Source: Phycisphaera sp. (lineage in GTDB: Bacteria; Planctomycetota; Phycisphaerae; Phycisphaerales; Phycisphaeraceae). From it: DNA of 48,660 bases. The stretch is taken from NCBI GenBank assembly GCA_023300125.1, contig JALZVY010000175.1, positions 1-48,660 of the forward strand. The letters are read 5' to 3'. The position numbers and the translations under genes were made by a program. Position 1 is the stretch's first letter, and the number at the start of each line of letters is the position of its first letter. This document shows, in pieces, positions 22,720-32,191 of this stretch. The notes beneath the pieces are model-generated. The model saw only the letters and a program-made list of their open reading frames with translations, was not told the origin of the DNA and did not search any database.

Positions 22720-25197
22720 TTAGTCGACCGAGGATGGGCTCGGCGTGGCAGGCTCCAAGTCGCAGACCCAATCCACTGCAAGCTCGACATCGCGGCCCGC
22801 GGGCAGGGTGATGCGGATCGGGCCGGCAGCGTCGTCTGCAGCCTCAAAGCACACGTCGCATTGGCTGACACGCGCTGTCGGTGACGGCAAGACGATGTCC
22901 AGTGTCTGCTCGTGTTCCGAGCGGAGTGTGGCCCGCAGCCACCCTTCGCTTTGGTCCCACGCGAGGTTGACGGTGGCCTGGGCCCGTGTTTGAAGCCCGG
23001 TGGCGCGGCCCGCATTCCATCGCCGCGGAAGCCCCGGCGCGAGCCGGAGGCTGTTCGCGGTGGAGAACAACAGCATCTCGTAAACCGCCGAGGTCCAACC
23101 CATGTTGGCGTCGATCTGGAACGGCGGCCGTCGGCCCCACACCAGTTCCAGGGTCACGCCCATGCCACGGTCGTCGTTGTGGTACGTGAACAAGTTTTTA
23201 CCCAGGCTGGTGCGTGAGAGCATGTCCAGGCAATGAAGGGCTCGTTCGCCGTCACCGAAGCGTGCTTCGATGTTGGCCATGTGGGCCAGCGACCAGCCGG
23301 TTTGCTGGCTGAGGCCCACGACCCGACGCCGCTTCACCGCGGTGCGGCAGGCGGCGATGAGCTGCGGGTTGTTTTCGGCCGTGATCTCTGTGCCCGGGAA
23401 GAACGGGTAAAGGTGCGACAGGTGGCGGTGGGCGTCTTGGTCTAAAAAACGCGGGTCGAGCCATTCACGGATCGCCCCGTTTTCATTGACCTGATACGCC
23501 GGCAGGCGGTCGCGCATGCTGCGCCAACTGGCCAGGCGGTCTTGGTGTTCACCTGCGTGCGTGCTGAGCTCGATCAAGTTGCCCAGCACCTCGCGGGCCA
23601 CGGCCACGTCCATGGTCGCGTCTGCGGATAGCCGCACCTCGCCACCGATGGCGGCTTCGTTGGTGCCGTTGGGGCGGTCAAGGAAATTGGCCGGTGTGTT
23701 TTCGGGTGACGTCGATGGGCAGAAATGCAGACTCTGATCGTCGTTGGCGACGAGGAAGTCTTCGTAAAAGTCTGCGATTTCGATTAAGAACGGCAGCAAC
23801 TGTTCGCGCAGAAGCACGTCGTCGCCGGTGTAGCGCCACTGATCCACAAAATGCTGTGCCAGCCAGCCGGCCCCCGACACCCAATAAATAATGTGCGGCG
23901 AGGGGTTGGTGGACAGCCCGGTGAAGGGGGTGGTGAGAGCGGGAATTAAGACCCCGCGGCAGCCGTAGAGATTCTTGGCGTTGACGCGGTAATCGTCAAT
24001 CCGCTTCAGGTAGAAGTCGAAGACGCCACGGGCCAACTCGGGCAGGGCTCCTGGCAACGCCTGCCAGTAGTTCATCTGTAGGTTTTCATTGGCCATGTAG
24101 AAGCAGTCCCACGGCGGCAAATAGTCGCCGTTCCACACGCCTTGCAAATGCGAAGGGGTTTTGCCCGCGCTGGCGATCAGCAGGTAGCGGCCAAACGAGG
24201 TCATTTTTTCGGACAGTTCGGCTGAAGCCTCGCCGTGCTCGTAAGCGTCGAGCAGAAGAGACTCGGTCGAGGTGTCGCCGGGGTGGCCGTCGAGCGAGAC
24301 GGTCGTTCGATTGAACAGCGTGCGGTGGGCCTCGGCGTGGCGTTCAAACAAGGCGTCAAACCCGCGGTGCTCTTCGCGCAACTGCTGGGCCACCCGCTGC
24401 GCGGCCGCATCCATGTCCTGCGAGCCTGCAAAAAGCCGCACAAGCACAAGGACTTCTCCCGCGCCGCAAACCTCAATTCCATGGTCGGCCACCCCCATGC
24501 TTCCGCCCTGGGGGATCACCCTGGCCACGATACCGAAGCCTTTGTGAAGCCCCGTGCCTTGGCCCTTGGCCTGGTGGTAGTTGCCAGTCATGGTGAGCAG
24601 GCCGTCGTGCGCTTTGGCCTCAAAGTCGATCGGCACGTCGAAGGGTTTGGCATTTTGGTCGATCGCGTCACGCAGATCGTGTGGCTCAAGCTGAAACACG
24701 CTCTTCATGCCCTGGGCTGCGGAAGTGCGCAGACGCATCACAAACAGGTCGTCGGTGCGGGATACAAAACTCTCGCGATCCAGCCGCACCGCGCCGTCAC
24801 GCCAGGCCACCGTTACTCGCCCGGTCTCCATGTCCAGATGACGGCGATAGCCGCTGAAAATGGTGTCGCACTCGGCCATGACCCGCAGGTCTCCCGCCGG
24901 GTGGTATTTGCCGGTGGCCCCCAAGCCGCCCGCCGCGGCGATCGCGTCGGGGTATACGGCGTTGGCCTGGAGAAAGTCGCCTTGCTCCACCAGCCTGCGG
25001 AGTTCAGGCAAGTTTTTCGACAGATCCGGAAAATCGGGCGTGATGCCTTCGTACCAAAGCTCTTCGTGGTTCAGCAGCACACGCTCGTCGGCGACGCGGC
25101 CGTACACCATAGCGCCGGTCGTGCCGTTGCCCAGAGGCGATGCGTCGCGCCAGTCGACGGCGGGGGTGAGGTTGGTCAGCTGGTGCGAGGTGTTCAT
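22720..25197 (-). CDS. GH95-family alpha-L-fucosidase-like glycoside hydrolase
   Basis: An 825-residue protein related to GH95 (alpha-1,2-L-fucosidase/alpha-L-galactosidase). The N-terminal beta-sandwich begins with ASPLGNGTTGAMVYG and HEELWYEG, as in the family. The (alpha/alpha)6 barrel contains WNGDYLPPWDCFYMANENLQ, NYWQALPG, the FCPSTSPENTP segment and HRHLSHLYPFFPG, and the C-terminal GWTSAVYEMLLFS leads into the final sandwich. No signal peptide is visible at ATG 25197, so it may act inside the cell on imported oligosaccharides, unlike most GH95 enzymes. A TTG at 25224 is a weaker alternative start. A good promoter lies about 200 bases upstream. It fits the fucose locus functionally. 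Confidence 0.9.
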   Translation of the reverse strand: MNTSHQLTNLTPAVDWRDASPLGNGTTGAMVYGRVADERVLLNHEELWYEGITPDFPDLSKNLPELRRLVEQGDFLQANAVYPDAIAAAGGLGATGKYHPAGDLRVMAECDTIFSGYRRHLDMETGRVTVAWRDGAVRLDRESFVSRTDDLFVMRLRTSAAQGMKSVFQLEPHDLRDAIDQNAKPFDVPIDFEAKAHDGLLTMTGNYHQAKGQGTGLHKGFGIVARVIPQGGSMGVADHGIEVCGAGEVLVLVRLFAGSQDMDAAAQRVAQQLREEHRGFDALFERHAEAHRTLFNRTTVSLDGHPGDTSTESLLLDAYEHGEASAELSEKMTSFGRYLLIASAGKTPSHLQGVWNGDYLPPWDCFYMANENLQMNYWQALPGALPELARGVFDFYLKRIDDYRVNAKNLYGCRGVLIPALTTPFTGLSTNPSPHIIYWVSGAGWLAQHFVDQWRYTGDDVLLREQLLPFLIEIADFYEDFLVANDDQSLHFCPSTSPENTPANFLDRPNGTNEAAIGGEVRLSADATMDVAVAREVLGNLIELSTHAGEHQDRLASWRSMRDRLPAYQVNENGAIREWLDPRFLDQDAHRHLSHLYPFFPGTEITAENNPQLIAACRTAVKRRRVVGLSQQTGWSLAHMANIEARFGDGERALHCLDMLSRTSLGKNLFTYHNDDRGMGVTLELVWGRRPPFQIDANMGWTSAVYEMLLFSTANSLRLAPGLPRRWNAGRATGLQTRAQATVNLAWDQSEGWLRATLRSEHEQTLDIVLPSPTARVSQCDVCFEAADDAAGPIRITLPAGRDVELAVDWVCDLEPATPSPSSVD

Positions 25198-25668
25198 CCA
25201 AGATCCGAAGGGAGAAGAAGCCAAAACGAAAGCGCAAAGGGAAACTTTAACGCCTTACGGTGTGGGGTGACATCGTCCTTCGGACACCGTTTTCCCATTG
25301 GCCACGGCCTCACCCAACAAATCGGTGCGGTGAGTGGCGGCCACAGACAAGCCGCGTTCGCGGTGCCCCACGGGGCATTGAGCCGCCTGCTGCACCGCAA
25401 TATAATAATATAACAATGGAATAACGTCAGTCAAGCCGCGGCCGGGGTTCGCGTCAAAAGGTGAACGCCATGCTCGACAGAACGTGGGCGGCGAACGCCC
25501 GGCCCATGACCGGTGGCGCGTCAATCTTTGACCGTGGCGGTCTATTGAAGCGGCCAAAGGCAGCGCTAGCACGCTCAGGTGCGCTCACTAAGCTCTTTTT
25601 GGCACGGCAACCTATTGTCTTTGCCGTTGAATGAATACCTGCAGGCCCTGAGGGCCAAGGAGTCACAG
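25198..25668. other. 471-base divergent spacer
   Basis: The stretch between the GH95 gene and the mutarotase gene holds an AT-rich island at about 25399-25428 that forms the minus-strand promoter listed separately, and an AAGGAG ribosome-binding site at 25658-25663 for the mutarotase. No gene is supported. The LacI-type regulator of the locus could act here, but no clear operator is seen. Confidence 0.5.
25407..25434 (-). promoter_or_regulatory. Sigma-70-type promoter for the GH95 gene
   Basis: On the minus strand TTGACT (25434-25429) is followed after 16 bases by TATATT (25412-25407), each five of six matches to consensus. It stands out in an AT-rich patch in otherwise GC-rich DNA and would give a leader of about 200 bases. 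Confidence 0.6.
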
Positions 25669-26013
25669 ATGTCTGTGAAGCGTGTTGGAAGTGTGATTGG
25701 GGTCAAAGCGTCGCACCTGGAAGAATATGAGCGGCTTCACGCCAAGGTGTGGGAGTCGATCCTGCAGAAGATTCAGGCGGTGCACATCCGCAACTACTCG
25801 ATCTTCTTGAGGAAGCTGCCCGACGGCCAGCACTACCTCTTCAGTTATTTCGAGTACCACGGCGAGGACTACGAGGCCGACATGGCGCTGATGGCGGCCG
25901 ATCCGACCACCCAAGAGTGGTGGGAGCTTTGCAACCCGTGCCAACAACCGCTGTCGGACATCGCCGACGGCCAGTGGTGGGCCCCGATGAAGGAAGTCTT
26001 TCACACAGACTGA
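25669..26013 (+). CDS. L-rhamnose/L-fucose-type mutarotase (RhaM family)
   Basis: A 114-residue ferredoxin-like protein of the RhaM (DUF718) family, which interconverts alpha and beta anomers of a 6-deoxy-hexose. Family features are EEYERLHAKVWESIL near the N-terminus, IRNYSIFLR, YLFSYFEYHGEDY and a C-terminal WWAPMKEVFH. The start ATG 25669 has a perfect AAGGAG five bases upstream. It is on the opposite strand to the fucose isomerase and aldolase genes but within the same locus, so it most probably works on L-fucose released by the fucosidases; L-rhamnose is the other option. The protein length is normal for the family. Confidence 0.92.
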   Translation: MSVKRVGSVIGVKASHLEEYERLHAKVWESILQKIQAVHIRNYSIFLRKLPDGQHYLFSYFEYHGEDYEADMALMAADPTTQEWWELCNPCQQPLSDIADGQWWAPMKEVFHTD

Positions 26014-26150
26014 TGCGCGGTCTCGGGCAATAGGCCGTCCGCCCTCGCCGGGGACTTTCCATGTGACAGCCAGTGCAAGGACCCCGCGGGACGGCGTGGT
26101 CCGCGGGGTTCTACAACACACGGCCCGGTCCGCAGGCTGCGGCGGGGCTC

Positions 26151-26966
26151 TCAATGGGCTTGGTTGTCCATATAGCCCAGCGCCGTTAAGAACCCTATGG
26201 TCGCGGTCATGCACCGGTCGTACACCCGCGTGTCTTTGATGCTGGAGCGGAAGGATGTGTGGTTGAAGAACCCGTGGCCTTGCACTTCATAGGCTGCGAG
26301 CTCGCAACGGTTGCCCGCTTCGAGCATCAGCCGCACAAAACACTGGTCGTTTTCAAAGGGCACAAGCTTGTCGTCGGTGCCGTGCAACACGAGGGTCGGC
26401 GCCACGCCGGGCTGCACGTGGTGGCAGGGCAACACGTCGAACTGCCGGTCTGGGCCCACGCTTTTTATCCCAAAACCCTTGTCGGTGGTGTCCAGCACGG
26501 GATTGAACGCCACCACCGCGTCGGGCACCGAGCTGATTGCCAGGTCTTCGCCGTATTCTTCGTCGCCGTGAATCACCGCGGTACACACCGCCAGGTGCCC
26601 GCCGGCCGAACCGCCCGCGGCGACGATGCGCTGGGGATGGACGCCCAGCTCCGCGGCGTGCTGGCGGATCCACCGCACCGCGGACTTCGCGTCACGCACG
26701 GCGTCAAAGGGCGTGGTCTTGTGACGCGTGGACACGCGGTATTCCGCCGAGAAGGCCACCATGCCCAGGTCTGCCAGATCGCGGGCTTGCTGGTGAAACT
26801 GCTGGGTTTTCCCGCCGGCCCAACCACCGCCGAAGAAAAAAACGATTGCGGGGCGCTGGTTGGTGGGTTCAAGCCCTTGGGGGGTGAACACGTCGAGCTT
26901 GAGCTCGACATCGCCCAGGGTTTTGTAGGTCACCTGGTGGTCGGGACTCAGGGGCTGGGCCGACAC
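26151..26966 (-). CDS. Alpha/beta hydrolase (BD-FAE/carbohydrate-esterase-like), signal peptide interrupted
   Basis: A 271-residue alpha/beta hydrolase when read from GTG 26966. It has an oxyanion-type FFFGGGWAGG, nucleophile elbow GGSAGGH, Asp in HGTDDKLVP and His in GHGFFNH, a complete triad typical of acetyl-xylan or BD-fae-like esterases. Upstream, an in-frame ATG at 27020 with a GGAGAGG ribosome-binding site encodes MPKLLSLM, then TAA (26996-26994), then WCACLCACAVSA, which together would form a normal signal peptide. The real gene probably started at 27020 and now carries a nonsense codon, so export is lost unless read through. The intact body suggests a recent mutation or a sequencing error. 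It would deacylate glycans in the fucose locus. Confidence 0.82.
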   Translation of the reverse strand: MSAQPLSPDHQVTYKTLGDVELKLDVFTPQGLEPTNQRPAIVFFFGGGWAGGKTQQFHQQARDLADLGMVAFSAEYRVSTRHKTTPFDAVRDAKSAVRWIRQHAAELGVHPQRIVAAGGSAGGHLAVCTAVIHGDEEYGEDLAISSVPDAVVAFNPVLDTTDKGFGIKSVGPDRQFDVLPCHHVQPGVAPTLVLHGTDDKLVPFENDQCFVRLMLEAGNRCELAAYEVQGHGFFNHTSFRSSIKDTRVYDRCMTATIGFLTALGYMDNQAH

Positions 26967-27193
26967 GGCGCAGGCGCACAGGCACGCACACCATTACATC
27001 AAAGACAAGAGCTTGGGCATGGCCTCTCCGTGGGATAAGTGTTGAGAGCGTGAACGAAAAAGCGGTCTTCGCCAGCACCGCTGGAAAGATTCTAGGGCTG
27101 GAGGGTTCCGGGGCTCGGCGTGCGTGTGACAGATACGGTCCACCGGATAATCCTAACCGCTGGGTGTGTCCGTACTCCAGCCACGCGATACCC

Positions 27194-27233
27194 AAAAAAC
27201 AAGGGCGGGCGAATCGATGGATTCACCCGCCCT
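27194..27233 (-). terminator. Rho-independent terminator of the fucose isomerase-aldolase operon
   Basis: A 13-base stem (27202-27214 with 27221-27233, one G-T pair) with a six-base loop is followed on the minus strand by TTGTTTTTT. It lies 34 bases after the aldolase stop. A second GC-rich hairpin overlaps the stop codon itself at 27267-27288. Confidence 0.9.
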
Positions 27234-27267
27234 CGGTTCAGACAAGGTCGTTTACAGTCGGCGCCGA

Positions 27268-28032
27268 TTAGCCGGCGCCGTCCAGCACGCGCTGGCGGTA
27301 GTGTTCGTCGTCGCGTCCGGCGATGCGGTTGACCTGGGCCTGATCCATAAAGACCGGGCCGCCTACCGCGTAAGCATCGGAGAGGATGCGGGCGGACTTC
27401 ACGGCCATGGCCGTGATCTGAGCCACCTGCTTAGCGCTCTTGCCCAGGGCGATGAAGCCGTGGTTTTGCATGTACACGGTCTTTGGCGCTTCTTGGAAGG
27501 CCTCGGTGTATGCCTTGGCGCTCGCAAGCACTTCGGCGGCCAGGGGCAGGCCCGGGTCGACGTAAGGCACCAGCGCAGCCGAAGGCCCGCAGACCACGAT
27601 CTGGTCGGGGAAGGCCCTGCGGGTGAGGTCTTCGCCGAAACGCTTTGAACAGGTCAAGGCGTTGATCGCGGTGGGGTGGGTGTGGCCGACGAAGTTCACG
27701 CCGTCGAGTTCAAGCAGGGCGGCGTGTAGCACTGTTTCCACCGACGGACGGACGCCGTCGGGCCCTTCGACCACGGCGGCGAGCAGGGCGTCTTTCACCT
27801 GGGTGTCGGTGAGATCAGGGGTCTGCATCATGTCTCGGCAGGCGGCGAAGCTCACGCGCACCAGCTGCTCTGGCTTGAGTGTGCCCAGCTCCGAGCCGCT
27901 GGCCTTGACCCAAAACGACTGGTCATCCACCTTTGCCGAGGTGTTGCCTTCGCCCAGAATCGCGTAGTCGTTGTCGCGGTGGCCCAGCTCGTGGGACAGG
28001 GCGATCAATTCGGTGAGGATGGTGCTGCTCAT
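27268..28032 (-). CDS. Class II aldolase (L-fuculose phosphate aldolase-like)
   Basis: A 254-residue class II aldolase/adducin-family protein. Zinc ligands are visible in GHTHPTA (His-x-His) and NHGF (His), with the Glu of [12 protein letters not shown] as the likely acid/base region and GEGNTSAK near the N-terminus in place of the usual GNxS phosphate-binding element. In fucose breakdown such enzymes split L-fuculose-1-phosphate into dihydroxyacetone phosphate and L-lactaldehyde. ATG 28032 overlaps the stop of the isomerase gene (ATGA), so the two are translated together. Because no kinase is near, the true substrate could be phosphorylated elsewhere or be a non-phosphorylated sugar. Strong terminator downstream. 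Confidence 0.92.
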   Translation of the reverse strand: MSSTILTELIALSHELGHRDNDYAILGEGNTSAKVDDQSFWVKASGSELGTLKPEQLVRVSFAACRDMMQTPDLTDTQVKDALLAAVVEGPDGVRPSVETVLHAALLELDGVNFVGHTHPTAINALTCSKRFGEDLTRRAFPDQIVVCGPSAALVPYVDPGLPLAAEVLASAKAYTEAFQEAPKTVYMQNHGFIALGKSAKQVAQITAMAVKSARILSDAYAVGGPVFMDQAQVNRIAGRDDEHYRQRVLDGAG

Positions 28033-29675
28033 GACCACGCACCGCCGTCCTTGCGGGTACCGCAGATAGCGACTTCCATGCCCATCGCCTCGGCCATGGC
28101 GGCCTTGGTCAGCATGGCCTTGTCGGCTGCGGCCGCGGTGTTGGCGTAGGCGCACTGGATGTGGTTGGCCTGGTGGCGGGCCATCATCTGGTCGCGGCTG
28201 ACGCCGTACGTGATCGCGTGCATGATCGGCCACTGCACGGTGGTTTCGTCCCAGCGCCGCTGGGTTTCCTTCTTCGGAAGCTTCACCACGCCGGCGCGGC
28301 CCAGGTCCATCTTCAGTTTGTCGTTTTCGATGTACACGCGTGACCAGATGATCTCGCCGGGCTTGGCGATACCCCGCAGCGTCGAGCCGCCGTTGGGGAA
28401 GTACATGGCCGGCTGCCGCAAGCCCTCGCTGCCTTTCCATCCGCCGATGTGGTGGGCGGGGGGGGTGGCACCCGAAATCAGGAACACCCACACGTATTCG
28501 TCGACGGTGCCCGACTGGTCAACATCACCCCAGCGCAGGTCGTGCAGGGTGTTTTCCACCGGCTGGCCCAGGGCCTTATGCACGCGGTAGGTCATCAGGC
28601 CGTCAAGGCCCGCGCATTCGTCCACTTCGTTGAAGTGGGGGATGGGATCGCCTTTGAACAAGACCCGGGCGCCGTCACGCGACTTCACCGGCGGGCGGTC
28701 GCTGTTGTTTAGCGTGCCTTCCACCAGGTCGCTGGCCGGGGCCAGGTCCTTGAGTCCTTGCTGGTACTGGATGCCGATGGTGTGGCAGCCAAAGTCGTCG
28801 GCGATGCGCACCGCGGCGATATACATGCGGCACTGATCCAGCACCTGGTCTTTGGTTAGGTCTTTCTTGTGCTTGGCACCCCGGGGAATATCGAAGGTCA
28901 TGCCTTTCTTGATGTACCAGTCGTACACCGCTTTGGCTTCCGAGGTTTTGACCTGGGTCATCTCGTAGTAAAGCGCCGACTGAGACAGCCGCTCTTTGAA
29001 CACGCCTGTGGCGTTGAGCAGGTGGTCGGGGATGATGGCGTTGAACATGCCCATGCAGCCCTCGTCGAACACGCCCATGATGGCTTTGTTCTTGGCCAGG
29101 TCTGCGGCAAGCTTGGTTCCGGTCTTTTGAACGCTTGCGGGTACGTCGACGCGGCCGAGCTTGGCCACGTGGCGGGTGGCGTGCTTACATTTGCCGGTGG
29201 TCAGCCATTTTTCGAGGCGGCTCAAGAAATAATCGTCGCTGAAGTCTTCACTCCAGAGGGTCGAATAATCCACGCCGGCTTTGGTCATCGAGCCGTTGAG
29301 GTTCAGCATGCCCACCAACCCGGGCCAGGTGCCCGACCAGTTGGCGACGGTGAGGATCGGTCCGCGGTGGGTCATCAGCCCAGGCAGGATGTGGTGTGAA
29401 TACTGCCACACCGACTCGGCGACGATCAGCGGGGCGTCGGGGTTAATGTCGGCGAAGACCGCCATGCCCTCTTTTTGCGACTGGATGAACCCGTGTTTGC
29501 GCGCGGGGTCGTATGCATGCGCCCGCTGCAGCTGATAGCCGAAGGATTCAAGCCGCTGAGTCAGCTGGGCTTCCATCTGGGCTTGGGCTTTCCAGCAGGT
29601 GCGGTTGGCGGTAAGACGCAGATCGCCATTGGCAATTAGTGTGACGGTTTTGGTTTTGGATTTCGGTCGGGCCAT
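28029..29675 (-). CDS. L-fucose isomerase-like protein (FucI/AraA superfamily)
   Basis: A 548-residue protein of the L-fucose/L-arabinose isomerase superfamily, expected to convert an aldose such as L-fucose to its ketose with a divalent metal. Visible segments are [18 protein letters not shown] (metal-ligand region with Glu), [15 protein letters not shown] (Asp region), a [13 protein letters not shown] stretch and the C-terminal [15 protein letters not shown]-like part ([14 protein letters not shown]) with His. It is a little shorter than E. coli FucI (about 590) and divergent. ATG 29675 is preferred because AGGAG lies nine bases upstream, inside a longer frame that starts at 29693. It is the first gene of a two-gene operon with the aldolase. 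Specificity for L-fucose is inferred from the two fucosidases nearby. Confidence 0.9.
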   Translation of the reverse strand: MARPKSKTKTVTLIANGDLRLTANRTCWKAQAQMEAQLTQRLESFGYQLQRAHAYDPARKHGFIQSQKEGMAVFADINPDAPLIVAESVWQYSHHILPGLMTHRGPILTVANWSGTWPGLVGMLNLNGSMTKAGVDYSTLWSEDFSDDYFLSRLEKWLTTGKCKHATRHVAKLGRVDVPASVQKTGTKLAADLAKNKAIMGVFDEGCMGMFNAIIPDHLLNATGVFKERLSQSALYYEMTQVKTSEAKAVYDWYIKKGMTFDIPRGAKHKKDLTKDQVLDQCRMYIAAVRIADDFGCHTIGIQYQQGLKDLAPASDLVEGTLNNSDRPPVKSRDGARVLFKGDPIPHFNEVDECAGLDGLMTYRVHKALGQPVENTLHDLRWGDVDQSGTVDEYVWVFLISGATPPAHHIGGWKGSEGLRQPAMYFPNGGSTLRGIAKPGEIIWSRVYIENDKLKMDLGRAGVVKLPKKETQRRWDETTVQWPIMHAITYGVSRDQMMARHQANHIQCAYANTAAAADKAMLTKAAMAEAMGMEVAICGTRKDGGAWS

Positions 29676-29880
29676 AGAGATCGCTCCTGACATAAGGCCA
29701 ATAAAGAAACACGCTCAGCGGCGCGCTTGTGGGGGGGATAAAAAGACGGTTGCATGCCACAGCGTGCGAACACGTGAGATCTTTTTTTCAAGCAAGTGGG
29801 CTTGATTGCTGCGGTCAGCACAAGACCACTCAACACCGTGGGCGGGTGGATAAAGCGTTGTGATGCAGTTGAAGTACGTG

Positions 29881-29898
29881 AGCATACGGCGGTATGTT
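29881..29898. promoter_or_regulatory. Inverted repeat, candidate operator
   Basis: AGCATAC-GGCG-GTATGTT has arms matching at six of seven positions and a CG-containing centre, as many LacI-family operators do. It lies about 206 bases before the isomerase start in an AT-richer segment. It is a candidate site for the LacI-type regulator of this locus; no second copy was found. Confidence 0.3.
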
Positions 29899-29945
29899 AA
29901 TACAAGATGTCGTGGGCGTTGCGCAAATGCCGGTGAGTCGGTCAA

Positions 29946-30604
29946 TTAAAACCAGGCAACACGTTGAACGCAGCTTGGCTGGCCTAGGGCACAGAATTCA
30001 AGCAAGAACCTTATTGGATTGCGTCGTGCTGGGGCTTGACATCTCAGTCCACCGTGGTGGTGGCCGTGACCATCGAGCACCCTGTTTAGTCGATAAGCAG
30101 CAAGTCCGTGGCAGGTTCTGCGAGCATTGAGGTGGACATTTCCGCGTGCGCGGGGACGCCGTAGCCCGGCATGATTGGTAGCTTGGGCAAACTGCTGTCG
30201 GCGGCCCATCGGGTGATTTTTGCCCCGGGGCCCCGAACCGCTGATCCACGCCAGGGCATGGACGGTGTGCACCGTATCCCCGCTGGCCACGCCCAACTCG
30301 AGGTCCGATGTCGGCTTTTTTTCCTCGCTACAGATGCAACAGCAGTCGCTGGGAAAGACCTCCACGGCAACGGTGTGTTGTGATGTTGTTGTCGATCAGA
30401 AGAAAGGCCCGTGCAGTCATCCGCGCGGCACACGCACCGCGCCATGATGATGGTGTTGCCGTCTTCGCCGGTCAAAGCCATCAGTTCCTTCATGCTGGAC
30501 ACCCAATGGCTGGCTGCCCTCGTCAGGGTGCGCATGACCAGGGCCAATGGCAAGGGGCAAGCAAGGTGAGCAGGGGGGGCGGCATGATCTGCCTTGGGTT
30601 TCAA
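29946..30604 (-). pseudogene. Possible decayed gene, unidentified
   Basis: Two minus-strand frames (30604 to 30086 and 30365 to 29946) carry complementary protein-like segments: MKELMALTGEDGNTIIMA in the first, DLELGVASGDTVHTVHALAW in the second, then WAADSSLPKLPIMPGYGV and SMLAEPATDLLLID in the first again. A single ancestral gene with two frameshifts would explain this. No family was recognised. Chance reading frames in GC-rich DNA remain possible. Confidence 0.25.
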
Positions 30605-30877
30605 AACAGAGTGGAGGAAATGTTCTCACCGCGGATCGGTTTGGGCTGCACTGGCACTGACAAACCCATGCCCCACACCCTGCCGGGGGTGTTGCCACGC
30701 CATCCGAGCCAAGCTTGGTGGATGCCCCTCAGCGATAGGCCCTCTAAGCCGCAGCGGGCAGAGGCGGGTACGATGAGAGACCTTTCGTTTCGTGGTGCGG
30801 CACAACCAAGGTGCTGCGGGACGCGGAGAACGTATGCGTGACAAGAGTCGCGTTTCAATTTTTCACGAGCATCAAGC

Positions 30878-31921
30878 ATGTCCATTGTTGAAGTTGCCAA
30901 GTGTGCAGGGGTTTCCAAATCAACCGTGTCGCGTGTGATTAATCAGGCGCCAGGTGTGGCCGAACCGCTGCGGAAAGCCGTGCTTGAGGCGATGGAGCAG
31001 CTCCAGTATCAACCTTCACCCAGGCGCCCGGGGCCCAAGCCCGCGTCGCGTCGCGGGATCCGGGCGGGCAATGTGCTCTTGCTTATGGCCGGCTTCGAGG
31101 CCAGCGCGGCCTATCAGATGCCGGTTTTTCCCGCGATCCTTCACGGGGCCGAAAAAGCCTTGGCGCAAGACGGCATGAATCTCGTGCTGGCAGGGCGTCA
31201 CAAAGACCAACCGATTCCTACTTCCCTGCGTAGCGGCCAGGTCGACGGCGTACTTTTGCTGGGAACCATCGAGGAGGTCGAGGCCACCGTGGCGCAAGGC
31301 ATCGTGGGCGTGCCGATGGTCGTGGTGCTGCGGTCGGTGGAAGAAGTCCCCGGGAACCACGATCGCGTCACGTACAACAACCGCGCAGTCGGCCCCTTGG
31401 CCGCGGAGTACCTGTTAAATCGAGGGCATCAACACGCGGCGTTTGTGAGCGGTGTGGCGAATCACTCGGCCTTCGAGGTGCGCCAGCGGCTGTTTCGCCG
31501 GGCGATGAACGCTGGGGGGGGGACGGTCATGGAATTCAGCGCGACCGAGAACCGTGCAGACCGTCTGGCAAAGATAGATGCCTTTGTCCAGAAGCTCAAA
31601 CGGGCCTCGCCGGCCGTTACCGCGGCCTGCGTGGCCAACGACGCCTCACTGCCTGATCTCTACCGGGCCTTTGCCAATCACGGGATCGAGCCGCAGAAGG
31701 ACATCGACTTGGTGTCCTGCGACAACGAGCAGGCGCTGCTCAGTACCCTGCCGGTGCGGCCCGCGACGATCGACATCCGGGCCGAATTGATGGGACGCCT
31801 GGCGATCCGCCAGTTGCGGTGGCGGCTTGCCCACCCCGAAGACGGTGACGGCCCGGTGACGATTGTCGTCGAGCCGCGGCTGATTCCTGGTGAGTCATGG
31901 CCTTCGACCGGCGATGCATAG
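30878..31921 (+). CDS. LacI-family transcriptional regulator
   Basis: A 347-residue LacI/GalR-type regulator. The N-terminal HTH is SIVEVAKCAGVSKSTVSRVI (residues 2-21), followed by AMEQLQYQPSPRR and an unusual Pro/Arg-rich hinge (PGPKPASRRGIRAG) in place of the common hinge helix. The periplasmic-binding-like sensor domain starts with NVLLLMAGFEAS and includes VDGVLLLG, NNRAVGPLAAEYLLNRGHQHAAFV and PATIDIRAELMGRLAIRQL. Such proteins repress sugar genes until a sugar effector binds. Placed between the fucose isomerase operon (divergent) and the symporter-lyase-fucosidase operon, it is the likely local regulator with fucose or a fucose-containing oligosaccharide as effector. Confidence 0.95.
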   Translation: MSIVEVAKCAGVSKSTVSRVINQAPGVAEPLRKAVLEAMEQLQYQPSPRRPGPKPASRRGIRAGNVLLLMAGFEASAAYQMPVFPAILHGAEKALAQDGMNLVLAGRHKDQPIPTSLRSGQVDGVLLLGTIEEVEATVAQGIVGVPMVVVLRSVEEVPGNHDRVTYNNRAVGPLAAEYLLNRGHQHAAFVSGVANHSAFEVRQRLFRRAMNAGGGTVMEFSATENRADRLAKIDAFVQKLKRASPAVTAACVANDASLPDLYRAFANHGIEPQKDIDLVSCDNEQALLSTLPVRPATIDIRAELMGRLAIRQLRWRLAHPEDGDGPVTIVVEPRLIPGESWPSTGDA

Positions 31922-32191
31922 GTGCCCCGGGCGTGCTGTGATTCCAGTTGTGAGGCGTGTAAGCTGGCTTACCTACCGCCCGTCTCATCGAAGCGTGGCG
32001 AAAGGGCGCGGCCGTGTATTAAACGTGAGGTCGGTGCTTAGCAGAGGCCACGGCCTTTGAAATTCGGTAAAGCCGCAGCGCAACCACTTGCATTTGTCAT
32101 GTTGCTAGTATCTTGAGGCCCCACAAAGGTCGGTCCGAGTCCCCGGGCCGCGCAAAATATCGGCCCCGCGGGCTGTGGAGTGATTCAGAAA

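Larger units (their letters stand above)
29676..30877. other. 1.2-kb divergent region with possible decayed gene
   Basis: No intact gene is supported between the isomerase and the LacI regulator. The minus strand between about 29946 and 30604 has two overlapping frames with protein-like patches (for example KELMALTGEDGNTIIMA, then LELGVASGDTVHTVHALAW, then WAADSSLPKLPIMPGYGV), which read as one chain if two frameshifts are allowed. An AT-richer part at 29820-29945 holds an inverted repeat and probably the isomerase promoter. The part next to LacI (30610-30877) shows no clear promoter. Confidence 0.45.

Noticed and set aside
21554-22771. Minus-strand reading frame of 405 codons
   Set aside because: It is antisense to the GH113-like gene and has Arg/His/Pro-biased composition.
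24235-25413. Plus-strand reading frame of 392 codons
   Set aside because: It is antisense to the GH95 gene, with no motif and biased composition.
30308-30841. Plus-strand reading frame of 177 codons before the LacI gene
   Set aside because: Composition is not protein-like and no start signal is present; the minus-strand remnant explains the region better.
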